DNA of 35,518 nucleotides. Origin: Bacteroidales bacterium (GTDB lineage: Bacteria > Bacteroidota > Bacteroidia > Bacteroidales > Muribaculaceae). Where the stretch lies: positions 1-35,518 of the forward strand of contig JAJBUH010000003.1 in assembly GCA_020860445.1 (NCBI GenBank), in the 5' to 3' direction. Positions 1-8,315 of this stretch are shown here, in pieces. The notes below the pieces were generated by a model. That model made no database searches. It was given only the letters and a program-made list of their open reading frames with translations, and had not been told where the DNA came from. The position numbers and the translations under genes were made by a program. Position 1 is the stretch's first letter, and each line of letters starts with the position of its first letter.

Positions 1-24
1 AGTTTTTCTGCTTGCATCCCTTTG

Positions 25-64
25 CTACCCCACCCAGCGTCGCTTCGCTCCGCTGAGTGGGGTT
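25..64. repeat. Palindromic intergenic repeat, family B (CTACCCCACCCAGCGTCGCTTCGCTCCGCTGAGTGGGGTT)
   Basis: Second near-identical copy at 28736-28775; hairpin-forming; abuts the stop codon of the 64-1302 gene. Confidence 0.85.
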
Positions 65-1302
65 TAGTAGATTTTTGATTTGCGGAACCAAACCTCGTTG
101 AAGTTTACACCGAGCGAGATGTTGAAGTACTGCTCCTTGACCAATGGGTCGGGATGGGCCTGACGATGCTTATACTCAAATGTGAGGTTGATCATCGTCT
201 TGAAGCTGGGCACCGGCAGACCGAAACCTATGCTGGCTCCAATCTCGCGGAGGTTGTTGCCAAGAATCTTGAGATAATCGTGGTTGTAGTATGCGCCAGC
301 GCGGTATTGCACCCTCTGGATCCAAGAACCGCGAGGTGCAGGAATGTATTGCAAACCGCCGGCTATCTTCCAGCGATTGTCAAATTCTGACGATTCGAAG
401 TTCTCGAGCGTAGCGTACTTGGCATTCTTCCAGGGCTGGTAGGTGAAGTCAACCTCGACCATCAGCCTCTGGCGCCAAGTGTAGCTGATACCGGCGCCGT
501 AGGTGGCAGGAGCCGAATATTTGCCCTTGAGCTTGGTGTAACCGGTGGTGTCAGCCTTGGTGTCGAGCGAGGCATCGTAGTATATGCCATAGGTCTCGCC
601 GTGGAAATCCTTAGCGGGCGAGAAGTTGAAGCCGAGAGTCAGCTTGTTGTCGGGATTGACATTGATATCATACTGCGCGCCGATGTCGAGTCGCCAGTCG
701 CGAATGCGCATGTAGCGTTCAAACAGAGTGGTCGACCCGGTGATGGTGTAGGCATAGAGGTCATTGATGGTGGTGCCGAACAGGTAGGCGAAGTTGGCTC
801 CGACATACAGATTCCTCAGTGGCTCTACGCCTACGCCTATGTACAGCTGGTTGATATTGCCATTGCCGGCGCGAGCCACCGAACCGTTGGTGATGTCGTC
901 GGCAAACGAATAACCAGTGGTCGAGTAGGGGAGCAAGCCCAAGCTGCCGCCGATGCGCTTGGCTATCGGGAAGGCCATAGTGATATAGTCGAGACCGCCG
1001 CTGAAGTGGTCTTCGCGCACATCGCCCTCTTCAAACCACATGGTGTTGAAGTTGACGCCCATGTCAAACAGGAAAGTCAGAGAGTCGATAGCCGCATAGG
1101 AGGCGGGATTCATCACATTGATTTGTCGGCCGGAATTCATGGCAAATCCCACACCGCCCATAGCGCGCTGAGCAGAAGTAGCGTTTTCGCTGAGCATACC
1201 GTAGCCATAGCGGCTGTAGGGAGTGAGGGTGGCGTTTTGGGCCCAGACCCCAAGGCATAAAGCCAGGACTGCCACGGTCGCCAGTAGTCTATTTATTTTC
1301 AT
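64..1302 (-). CDS. Putative outer-membrane beta-barrel protein with signal peptide
   Basis: 412-aa ORF; signal peptide MKINRLLATVAVLALCLGVWAQ; alternating aromatic/beta-strand pattern; overlaps coaX start by 14 bp. Confidence 0.75.
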   Translation of the reverse strand: MKINRLLATVAVLALCLGVWAQNATLTPYSRYGYGMLSENATSAQRAMGGVGFAMNSGRQINVMNPASYAAIDSLTFLFDMGVNFNTMWFEEGDVREDHFSGGLDYITMAFPIAKRIGGSLGLLPYSTTGYSFADDITNGSVARAGNGNINQLYIGVGVEPLRNLYVGANFAYLFGTTINDLYAYTITGSTTLFERYMRIRDWRLDIGAQYDINVNPDNKLTLGFNFSPAKDFHGETYGIYYDASLDTKADTTGYTKLKGKYSAPATYGAGISYTWRQRLMVEVDFTYQPWKNAKYATLENFESSEFDNRWKIAGGLQYIPAPRGSWIQRVQYRAGAYYNHDYLKILGNNLREIGASIGFGLPVPSFKTMINLTFEYKHRQAHPDPLVKEQYFNISLGVNFNEVWFRKSKIY

Positions 1303-2017
1303 TGTACACTATAATTTTCATTAATCCTCTGAGCGCCAAATCGGTGTCGATAGTGATAGGCAAGGTCAGGTAGGGAGCCAAGTCAAGGGCGCGGCCACCG
1401 GTGAGCACTGTAGTGGCCTCGTGCCATTGCCGCTGGTAGTATTCAATCTCGCCCACTACGCCGCGCAGGGCCCCGGCTTGCATGGCTTGCACTGTGTTCT
1501 GTCCCAACAGCGGAGCCTCAGGGTCGGTTTCGACCTCGGGGAGACGCGCCGTGAAAGCGTGGAGGGCCTTGAGGCGCATACCCAGGCCAGGGGCGATGTT
1601 GCCGCCTTGGAATACGGCATCCCTGCTGAGCAGGTCGTAGGTGATGGCGGTGCCGCAGTCGATCACCAGCAGCTCTTGGCCTGGATACAGAGCCAAGGCG
1701 CCAGCCATTGCCGCCAAGCGGTCGGAGCCAAGGGTGGCGGTAGCATAATCGCCAAGCGACAGGGGCAGAGGAGTAGAGGCGTCAACCTCGATCAAATCGA
1801 GGGCCATGGCGGCTGCAGCCTTGACCAAGCCGTGAGGGTCGTGCGCAACCGAGCACACGGCTGCGCAGGCCAACGGGCCGCTCACCGCCGAGCATAGCAG
1901 ACGCAAGTCGGCTGGCCGCAAATCGCCCCAAATCGGGCGTGCCGCCAGCTTATCATCAGTCCAAACAGCGGCCTTGGCCGAGCTGTTGCCTATGTCAATG
2001 GTCAGATAATTTGCCAT
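1289..2017 (-). CDS. coaX: Type III pantothenate kinase
   Basis: MANYLTIDIGNSSAKAAVW N-terminus, LVIDCGTAITYDLL and GGNIAPGLGMRLKALHAFTARLP motifs typical of CoaX. Confidence 0.9.
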   Translation of the reverse strand: MANYLTIDIGNSSAKAAVWTDDKLAARPIWGDLRPADLRLLCSAVSGPLACAAVCSVAHDPHGLVKAAAAMALDLIEVDASTPLPLSLGDYATATLGSDRLAAMAGALALYPGQELLVIDCGTAITYDLLSRDAVFQGGNIAPGLGMRLKALHAFTARLPEVETDPEAPLLGQNTVQAMQAGALRGVVGEIEYYQRQWHEATTVLTGGRALDLAPYLTLPITIDTDLALRGLMKIIVYNENK

Positions 2018-2117
2018 AACAGCCGCAAAATTACGAAAAACGCAAATAATAACATTAAAAAGAATGAAATATTTAACGATTATTATACCATTTTTTCGGC
2101 AATCGCCTCATTTTCTG

Positions 2118-2299
2118 CTACACAGAGGCGACCCTACGGGCCGCGATGGGTGGGGAATCGGCGGGTTCTACACAGAGGCGACCCTACGGGCCGCACAAGG
2201 GTATTGGTCTCTAACAGGGTGCGGCCCGTAGGGTCGCCTCTGTGTAGAAACAATGCAAATGACGTAACATGGTGCGGCCCGTAGGGTCGCCTCTGTGTA
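2118..2299. repeat. Cluster of four copies of a ~27-bp palindromic-type repeat (CTACACAGAGGCGACCCTACGGGCCGC), two direct then two inverted
   Basis: Copies at 2118-2144 (+), 2168-2194 (+), 2221-2247 (-), 2274-2299 (-), read directly. Confidence 0.95.
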
Positions 2300-2384
2300 A
2301 ATCACATTAATTTTTGGAAAAATCGGGGAAAAGTTGGCCATATACGCCGATTTGATTGTTATACCAATAGAATTTATGCACACT

Positions 2385-2417
2385 TTTGGGAAATTTGTGA
2401 AAAAATTTGTAACTTTG
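2385..2417 (+). promoter_or_regulatory. Bacteroidetes-type promoter upstream of rlmN
   Basis: TTTG near 2385-2388 and TAACTTTG (TAnnTTTG -7 box) at 2410-2417. Confidence 0.6.
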
Positions 2418-2467
2418 TACCCGAAAACTTAGGGTCCTGCCCACTAAGCCAAAATTGATTGAAGAGT

Positions 2468-3496
2468 ATGGAAACATCAGATCGCACACCGCTAATAGGC
2501 CTTACCCTTGCCGAGCTGCAGCAAGTAGCTGTCGACAACGGATTGCCGCGCTTTGCCGGGGCGCAGATTGCCCAATGGCTGTATGAGAAGCGTGTGCGGT
2601 CGATCGACGAGATGACCAATCTCTCAAAGGCTGGCCGCGCTCGCCTGGCTGAGCATTACTGCGTTGGCTACGAGGAGACTAAGGCTGAGGCTCGCAGCGC
2701 TGATGGCACGGTCAAATACCTATTCAACGGCGCCGGAGGCCGCGATGTCGAGGCTGTTTTCATCCCTGACAAGGAGCGCGCCACGCTGTGCGTATCATCT
2801 CAGGCCGGCTGCAAGATGAATTGCGCATTTTGTATGACTGGGCACCAAGGATTCCACGGACAGCTCACGACCCACCAGATTCTCAATCAGATTATGGCTA
2901 TACCGCGCAGCCAAGACCTCACCAACCTGGTGTTTATGGGCATGGGCGAACCGCTCGACAACATCGATGCGGTGCTCAAAGCCATAGAGATTCTCACGGC
3001 CAAGTGGGGATTTGCCTGGAGCCCTAAGCGCATCACCGTAAGCACCATCGGCAAACTGCCCCAGTTGCAGCGACTGATCGAGGAGACCAAGGTGCATATC
3101 GCCCTGAGCGTGCACAATCCCATCAGCCAACAGCGAGCCCAGATTATGCCGGTTGAGCGAGCTTTCCCCGTGCGCAGCGTGGTGGAGATGCTCAGGCAGT
3201 ACGACTTCGCCCACCAGAGGCGCCTGTCGGTAGAATATATAATGTGGGCCGGAGAGAACGATAGCATGCGCTATGCCGACGCCTTGGCTCACCTGATGCA
3301 AGGCACAAGCGCCAGGGTGAACTTGATAAGATTTCACAGCATACCCGGCAGTGACTTGCGGCCGGCACCTATCGAGACCATGGAGGCATTTCGCGACCGC
3401 CTCAACGCCCTGGGCGTGACGGCAACCATACGCGCCAGCCGAGGCGAAGACATAATGGCCGCTTGCGGCATGCTCGCCGGGCGCCAAAAACAGTAA
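2468..3496 (+). CDS. rlmN: 23S rRNA (adenine-2503-C2)-methyltransferase (radical SAM); ORF opens at 2459, ATG at 2468
   Basis: CKMNCAFCMTG radical SAM CxxxCxxC motif, NLVFMGMGEPLDN, ITVSTIG. Confidence 0.95.
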   Translation: METSDRTPLIGLTLAELQQVAVDNGLPRFAGAQIAQWLYEKRVRSIDEMTNLSKAGRARLAEHYCVGYEETKAEARSADGTVKYLFNGAGGRDVEAVFIPDKERATLCVSSQAGCKMNCAFCMTGHQGFHGQLTTHQILNQIMAIPRSQDLTNLVFMGMGEPLDNIDAVLKAIEILTAKWGFAWSPKRITVSTIGKLPQLQRLIEETKVHIALSVHNPISQQRAQIMPVERAFPVRSVVEMLRQYDFAHQRRLSVEYIMWAGENDSMRYADALAHLMQGTSARVNLIRFHSIPGSDLRPAPIETMEAFRDRLNALGVTATIRASRGEDIMAACGMLAGRQKQ

Positions 3497-3504
3497 TTTC
3501 TCCT

Positions 3505-3531
3505 CTTGACTTTTGACTTTTGACTTTTGAC
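3505..3531. repeat. 7-nt tandem repeat (CTTTTGA)n
   Basis: cttgacttttgacttttgacttttgac immediately upstream of pdxA ATG. Confidence 0.9.
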
Positions 3532-3538
3532 TGGATTA

Positions 3539-4627
3539 ATGGAACGACCAATAAGAGTGGGTATCACCCACGGTGACATAAACGGAATCGGATACGAGGT
3601 GCTGCTCAAGACCCTCGAGGATAACCGCATACTCGAACTCTGTACCCCCGTGGTTTATGGTTCGGCCAAAATTGCTGCCTTCTACCGCAAGCTGCTCGAT
3701 TTTCCACAGGTGCCCTTCACTCAGGTGAAGAGCGGCGAGGAGATTGTCGACGGAGTAAACAATATTATAAATGTGGTAGGCGAGGATGTCAAGGTTGAGC
3801 CGGGCACATCGTCAGAGGTCGGAGGCCAAGCCGCTTTTGCCAGCTTGGAGCGCGCCGTGGCTGACCTGAAGGATGGCCATATCGACGTGCTGGTGACTTC
3901 GCCAATCAACAAGCGCAACATACAGAGCGAGAATTTCAAATTCCCCGGCCACACCGAATACCTCGAGGCCACCATCGGTGATGGCAGCCAAGCGTTGATG
4001 GTGCTGTGCGCCAAAGACCTGCGCGTAGCATTGGTCACCACTCACCTGCCCATCAAGGATGTGCCAGCGGCTATCACCAAGGAGGAGATTCTCAACAAGC
4101 TGAGAATCTTCAACCGTTCGCTCATCCGCGACTTCGGCATCGAGGCTCCGCGCATCGCTGTGCTGTCGCTTAATCCACACGCTGGCGAAGACGGACTGCT
4201 CGGCACGGAGGAGAAAGACATTATCATTCCCGCCATTGAAGAGGCCAAGCAGCAAGGCATCCTGGCATTCGGGCCTTATGCCCCCGATGGTTTCTTCGGC
4301 GCGGGCCGGTTTGTGAAATTTGACGGCATCTTGGCTATGTATCACGACCAGGGCCTGGCACCGTTCAAGGCTCTCGCTATGGATGCCGGCGTCAACTTCA
4401 CAGCTGGTCTGCCTTATGTGCGTACATCGCCCGACCATGGCACTGGTTACGACATCACCGGCCGAGGCGAGGCCTCGCCCGAATCGATGCGCGAAGCCAT
4501 CTATTCCGCCATCGACATCTTCCGCAATCGCAAGCGCGAAGACGAATGCCGCAAGCGCCCCCTGCGCAAGCAATATGTGGCCAAGGGCCAAGACAATGTA
4601 GTGCTTGACTTGACCAAGGAACAGTGA
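3539..4627 (+). CDS. pdxA: 4-hydroxythreonine-4-phosphate dehydrogenase (ATG at 3539; ORF track start 3527 is TTG)
   Basis: GITHGDINGIGYEV, FPGHTEYL, YHDQGLAPFK, GLPYVRTSPDHGTGYDITG motifs. Confidence 0.95.
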   Translation: MERPIRVGITHGDINGIGYEVLLKTLEDNRILELCTPVVYGSAKIAAFYRKLLDFPQVPFTQVKSGEEIVDGVNNIINVVGEDVKVEPGTSSEVGGQAAFASLERAVADLKDGHIDVLVTSPINKRNIQSENFKFPGHTEYLEATIGDGSQALMVLCAKDLRVALVTTHLPIKDVPAAITKEEILNKLRIFNRSLIRDFGIEAPRIAVLSLNPHAGEDGLLGTEEKDIIIPAIEEAKQQGILAFGPYAPDGFFGAGRFVKFDGILAMYHDQGLAPFKALAMDAGVNFTAGLPYVRTSPDHGTGYDITGRGEASPESMREAIYSAIDIFRNRKREDECRKRPLRKQYVAKGQDNVVLDLTKEQ

Positions 4628-4636
4628 ATAACTAAT

Positions 4637-4685
4637 AGTGAATAGTGAATAGTGAATAGTGAATAGTGAATAGTGAATAGTGAAT
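4637..4685. repeat. 7-nt tandem repeat (AGTGAAT)7
   Basis: Seven exact copies counted between the pdxA stop and the next ORF. Confidence 0.95.
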
Positions 4686-4744
4686 AACGGCCATCCGGAT
4701 GGCACCTTATCACTTATAATAACTTATAGTTTATACCTAACATC

Positions 4745-6400
4745 ATGAAATATGGAATCATAGCAGCCGGAGAGGGGTCGCGCCTACAGCAAGAGGGCGT
4801 GGCACTGCCCAAGCCGCTCGTCGAGCTCGACGGGAGGCCGATGATCCGCCGCTTGATTGACATATTCCTCAATTGCGGAGCCGAAGAGATTTGCGTCATC
4901 GTGAATCAGGAGATGCGCGAGGTGCAAGACTACCTGCGCTCGCTGCAGTTGCCGGTGCCGCTGCGCATAGCGGTGCAAAGCACTCCAAGCTCGATGCACA
5001 GCATGGGTGTGCTTGCCCCTTGGCTGAGAGGCGGACGATTTGTGCTGGCTACGGTCGACACGATTTTCTCTGAGGCTGACCTGCGCGCATACGTCGAGGC
5101 TTTCAATGCCGACACTGAGGCCGATGGCATGATGGGTGTGACCGATTATGTCGATGACGAGAAGCCGCTCTATGTGGGTGTAGACGCGCAGGGTTGGATT
5201 CAGTCATTTGACGACGCTCCCAATGGCAGTCCTTATATCTCGGCAGGCATCTACGGTTTGGACGATCGAGCCATAGATGTTCTTGAGGAATGCCTGGCAT
5301 CGGGCGCAAGTCGCATGCGCAATTTCCAGCGAGCATTGCTCGCCGCTGGCCTCAAACTCAAGGCCAAGCCTTTTGGCAAGGTGATCGACGTGGACCATGC
5401 ATCGGACACCGCCATGGCTAAGGCTCTCATCAATGAAAACACAAATAACCATACTAATACCATAACTGATACCAAAACACTTAGAACCTTTATGCAACAC
5501 ATTAAGGATTTCAACGAACTGGAGCAGGCTCTGATCCAGAAAGGCGAGCGCAAACGCGCCGCCATCGTATGGGCCCAGGATGCCACAACGCGCGCTGCCG
5601 CAGCTCGCGCATTGGAGAAGGGTCTGATTGAGGCCATCTTCTGTGGCTGCCGCGCCGAAATCGAGGCCGACGAGGCTCTCATGGCCCATAAAGACCATAT
5701 CACAATCGTAGACGCCGCCGATGGCGACGACGCAGCCGCTAAGGCTGTGGCAATGGCTCGCCGCGACGAGGTGGATCTGATTGTGAAGGGCATGCTCAAT
5801 ACTGACAACATACTGCGCGCCGTGCTCAACAAGGAGCAGGGCATCTTCGAGAAGGGCTCGGTGCTGACTCACCTCACCGCCGCATCTATCCCGGCTTATG
5901 GCAAGCTGCTGATGCTCACCGACGTGGCCGTGATTCCTTACCCCAACGATGAGCAGCGCGTGGCACAGGTGCGTTACGCCCTCGATGCCCTCCACGCTTT
6001 GGGTATAGAAAAACCCAAAGTGGCTCTGATCCACTGCTCAGAGAAGGTTGATGCCCGCCACTTCCCATTCACCGGCCATTACCAGACTCTCAAGGAACAG
6101 GCTGCGGCTGGCGAATTTGGCGAATGCGTCATCGATGGGCCGTATGACGTGAAGGTGGCTTGCAGCGAGGCCGCTATGAAAAAGAAACATATAGAGTCGC
6201 CTCTCGAGGGCTATAGCGATGCGCTGATATTCCCCGACATCGAGGCTGGAAACACATTCTATAAGACTATCACTCTGTTTGCCGGAGCCGACATGGCGGG
6301 TTGGGTGGTAGGCGCCAAGGTGCCAATCATGGTGCCAAGTCGAGGAGACAGCGTAGACTCAAAGTACCACAGTCTGCTCATGGCAATCCTCAACGCCTAA
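4745..6400 (+). CDS. Fusion ORF: N-terminal sugar-phosphate nucleotidyltransferase-like domain plus C-terminal phosphate butyryltransferase
   Basis: MKYGIIAAGEGSRLQQEGVALPKPLVELDGRPMI (NTP transferase) then, from internal Met at 5492, MQHIKDFNELEQALIQKGERKRAAIVWAQD... LIVKGMLNTDNILRAVLN (Ptb); followed by buk. Confidence 0.85.
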   Translation: MKYGIIAAGEGSRLQQEGVALPKPLVELDGRPMIRRLIDIFLNCGAEEICVIVNQEMREVQDYLRSLQLPVPLRIAVQSTPSSMHSMGVLAPWLRGGRFVLATVDTIFSEADLRAYVEAFNADTEADGMMGVTDYVDDEKPLYVGVDAQGWIQSFDDAPNGSPYISAGIYGLDDRAIDVLEECLASGASRMRNFQRALLAAGLKLKAKPFGKVIDVDHASDTAMAKALINENTNNHTNTITDTKTLRTFMQHIKDFNELEQALIQKGERKRAAIVWAQDATTRAAAARALEKGLIEAIFCGCRAEIEADEALMAHKDHITIVDAADGDDAAAKAVAMARRDEVDLIVKGMLNTDNILRAVLNKEQGIFEKGSVLTHLTAASIPAYGKLLMLTDVAVIPYPNDEQRVAQVRYALDALHALGIEKPKVALIHCSEKVDARHFPFTGHYQTLKEQAAAGEFGECVIDGPYDVKVACSEAAMKKKHIESPLEGYSDALIFPDIEAGNTFYKTITLFAGADMAGWVVGAKVPIMVPSRGDSVDSKYHSLLMAILNA

Positions 6401-6435
6401 TTACTTATTACTCATTACTTATTACTTTATACTTA
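6401..6435. repeat. Degenerate 7-nt tandem repeat (TTACTTA)n
   Basis: ttactta ttactca ttactta ttacttt atactta, between ptb stop and buk start. Confidence 0.8.
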
Positions 6436-6440
6436 ACCTT

Positions 6441-7532
6441 ATGCGTATATTAGCTATTAACCCTGGAAGCACCAGCACTAAGATTGCTGTCTATGAAGAC
6501 ACCAAGCCTCTGTTCGTCAAGTCGATATCGCACTCGGCAGAAGACCTCAGCATATTTAACAAGGTATCCGACCAATACGGATTCCGCAAGCAGCTCATCA
6601 AGGATGTGCTTGCTGACAATGGATACAATCTGGCCGACTTTGACGCCGTGATCGGACGTGGTCCGCTCTCCAAGCCTGTCGAGGGTGGCGTGTATGTCGT
6701 CACCGACGATATGGTCCACGAGGCCAAGGAGGCAGAGCACCAGCACGCTTGCGACCTGGGCTGCATCCTGGCTTTCGACATCGCCTCTGAAATTCCGGGC
6801 AGCATCAGCCTTATGGCCGACCCTGGCGTGGTCGACGAGTTGTGCCCTTATGCTCGCATTAGCGGCAGCCCGCTCATGCCTCGCATTGCTATCTGGCATG
6901 CCCTCAACCAGCGAGCCATCGCTCGTCGCTACGCCAAGTCAATTGGCAAGAAATACAAGGATCTCAACCTGATCATCTGCCACCTGGGCGGAGGTATCTC
7001 GGTTGCCGCTCACGAGCGCGGTCGCGCCATCGACACCAACAATGCTCTCGACGGCGAGGGTCCCTTCTCGCCCGAACGCGCCGGCACACTGCCTTCGGCC
7101 GACTTGATCAAACTGTGCTACAGCGGCAAGTACACTCAAGAGCAGCTGCTCAAGCGTGTGGCTGGCCAGGCTGGCTTGGCTGCTCACCTTGGCACCACCG
7201 ACATGCGCGAAATCCTGCGCCGCATCGAGGCTGGCGACAAGCACGCCGAGCTCATCGTCAACGCTATGATCTACCATATCGCCAAATACATCGCTGCCGA
7301 GGGAGCAGTGCTCTGCGGCGACGTTGATGCCATCCTGCTCACTGGCGGCATCGCCTACAGCGACTATGTGGTCAATCGCCTGAAGCGCCGTGTCGAGTTC
7401 CTCGCTCCAGTCCATGTCTTCCCCGGCGAAGACGAGATGGAGGCCCTGGCCCTCAACGCCCTGGCTGTCCTCCGTGGCGAGGTCCAAGTGAAAAGCTACA
7501 CCCAGCTCGACCAAGAGCCCATAGTGCAATAA
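6441..7532 (+). CDS. buk: Butyrate kinase
   Basis: MRILAINPGSTSTKIAVYED, LIICHLGGGISVAAHERGRAID, GEGPFSPERAGTLP, ILLTGGIAYS (acetate/butyrate kinase family). Confidence 0.95.
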   Translation: MRILAINPGSTSTKIAVYEDTKPLFVKSISHSAEDLSIFNKVSDQYGFRKQLIKDVLADNGYNLADFDAVIGRGPLSKPVEGGVYVVTDDMVHEAKEAEHQHACDLGCILAFDIASEIPGSISLMADPGVVDELCPYARISGSPLMPRIAIWHALNQRAIARRYAKSIGKKYKDLNLIICHLGGGISVAAHERGRAIDTNNALDGEGPFSPERAGTLPSADLIKLCYSGKYTQEQLLKRVAGQAGLAAHLGTTDMREILRRIEAGDKHAELIVNAMIYHIAKYIAAEGAVLCGDVDAILLTGGIAYSDYVVNRLKRRVEFLAPVHVFPGEDEMEALALNALAVLRGEVQVKSYTQLDQEPIVQ

Positions 7533-7625
7533 TTCCGCTTTGCCCTTCACTGGTGCCTACATAGCTAAGAGTGGTAAGGCCACTCTCAAATTCTTTGTAC
7601 ATTGATCCCTAATCCCCCTTAGATA

Positions 7626-7662
7626 AAAATAGCCAGGCCCACAGTGGGCTTGGCTATTTTTT
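7626..7662. terminator. Bidirectional intrinsic terminator
   Basis: AAAATAGCCAGGCCCAcagTGGGCTTGGCTATTTTTT stem-loop with T-run between convergent genes. Confidence 0.85.
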
Positions 7663-7670
7663 GTATTGTA

Positions 7671-8105
7671 CTATAGTTTTTCGATATCCTCGGCATTGAG
7701 GCCAGTGCAGTGAATGATGGTAGCGGTGGAAACGCCTTCTTGCTTTAGACTCCGAGCAATTTCTATGCTCCTTTCATCTCTGCCCTCTTTGTATGCGGTA
7801 TTGACGATATTGACGTTGTCGCGGAGCACTTTTAGGCTGACCTCCATCTCTACTATTCTATAGGCCGTTTTGGTTTTGCAGTAGATGTCGAATATGGCTC
7901 GGCGGTCCTGTGGGCGCAGCCCCAGTTTTTCGGGGTTCATGTAGGTCACATCGACGATTGGTTCCTCGTCCTCAATGATGGTGTTGAGGAAGTGTATGAG
8001 TATGTCTTTGTTGGCCTCGGTGCCAAACAGGCGCTTGAATCCGAAGTCGGTAAACGGGTTAATATATTTTTTCCTTGCACATGGCGCTGTCGCATTAATG
8101 TTCAC
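7671..8105 (-). pseudogene. Rpn/PD-(D/E)XK nuclease family (transposase-like) remnant with internal deletion
   Basis: N-terminal KKYINPFTDFGFKRLFGTEANKDILIHFLNTII...RAIFDIYC joined directly to C-terminal SLKVLRDNVNIVNTAYKEG...TGLNAEDIEKL; 144 aa versus a usual length near 300 aa from memory of the family. Confidence 0.7.
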
Positions 8106-8279
8106 ATTGCGAATTTACGACTTTTATCTCATACTACCAAATCTTAAAGAGTAAAACTCGGATTTTGTGGAATCGGAGAATTTTACTAATTTTCCAGAAG
8201 GCCAACATTTAAAATCTGTCAACTTTTTTTCAGGAACTGACAGAAATTAGGATAAGATTTGAAAATTTGTTGGATAAAA

Positions 8280-8311
8280 TTGTTATATATGTAAACTTTT
8301 TAGTAACTTTG
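8280..8311 (+). promoter_or_regulatory. Bacteroidetes-type promoter for toxin-antitoxin operon
   Basis: ATTG 8279-8282 and TAACTTTG 8304-8311, start codon at 8316. Confidence 0.55.
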
Positions 8312-8315
8312 CAGT

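Noticed and set aside
601-1260. 219-aa plus-strand ORF opposite the outer-membrane protein gene
   Set aside because: Antisense shadow; no signal or motif, and the minus strand has a signal peptide and barrel-like pattern.
2118-2299. Possible CRISPR-like repeats
   Set aside because: Repeats are in mixed orientation with irregular spacers and no cas genes are in the window.
3812-4705. 297-aa minus-strand ORF opposite pdxA
   Set aside because: Antisense shadow of a clear PdxA coding frame; its N-terminus is translated from the heptamer array.
5204-6034. 276-aa minus-strand ORF opposite the fusion gene
   Set aside because: Antisense shadow of the nucleotidyltransferase/Ptb frame.
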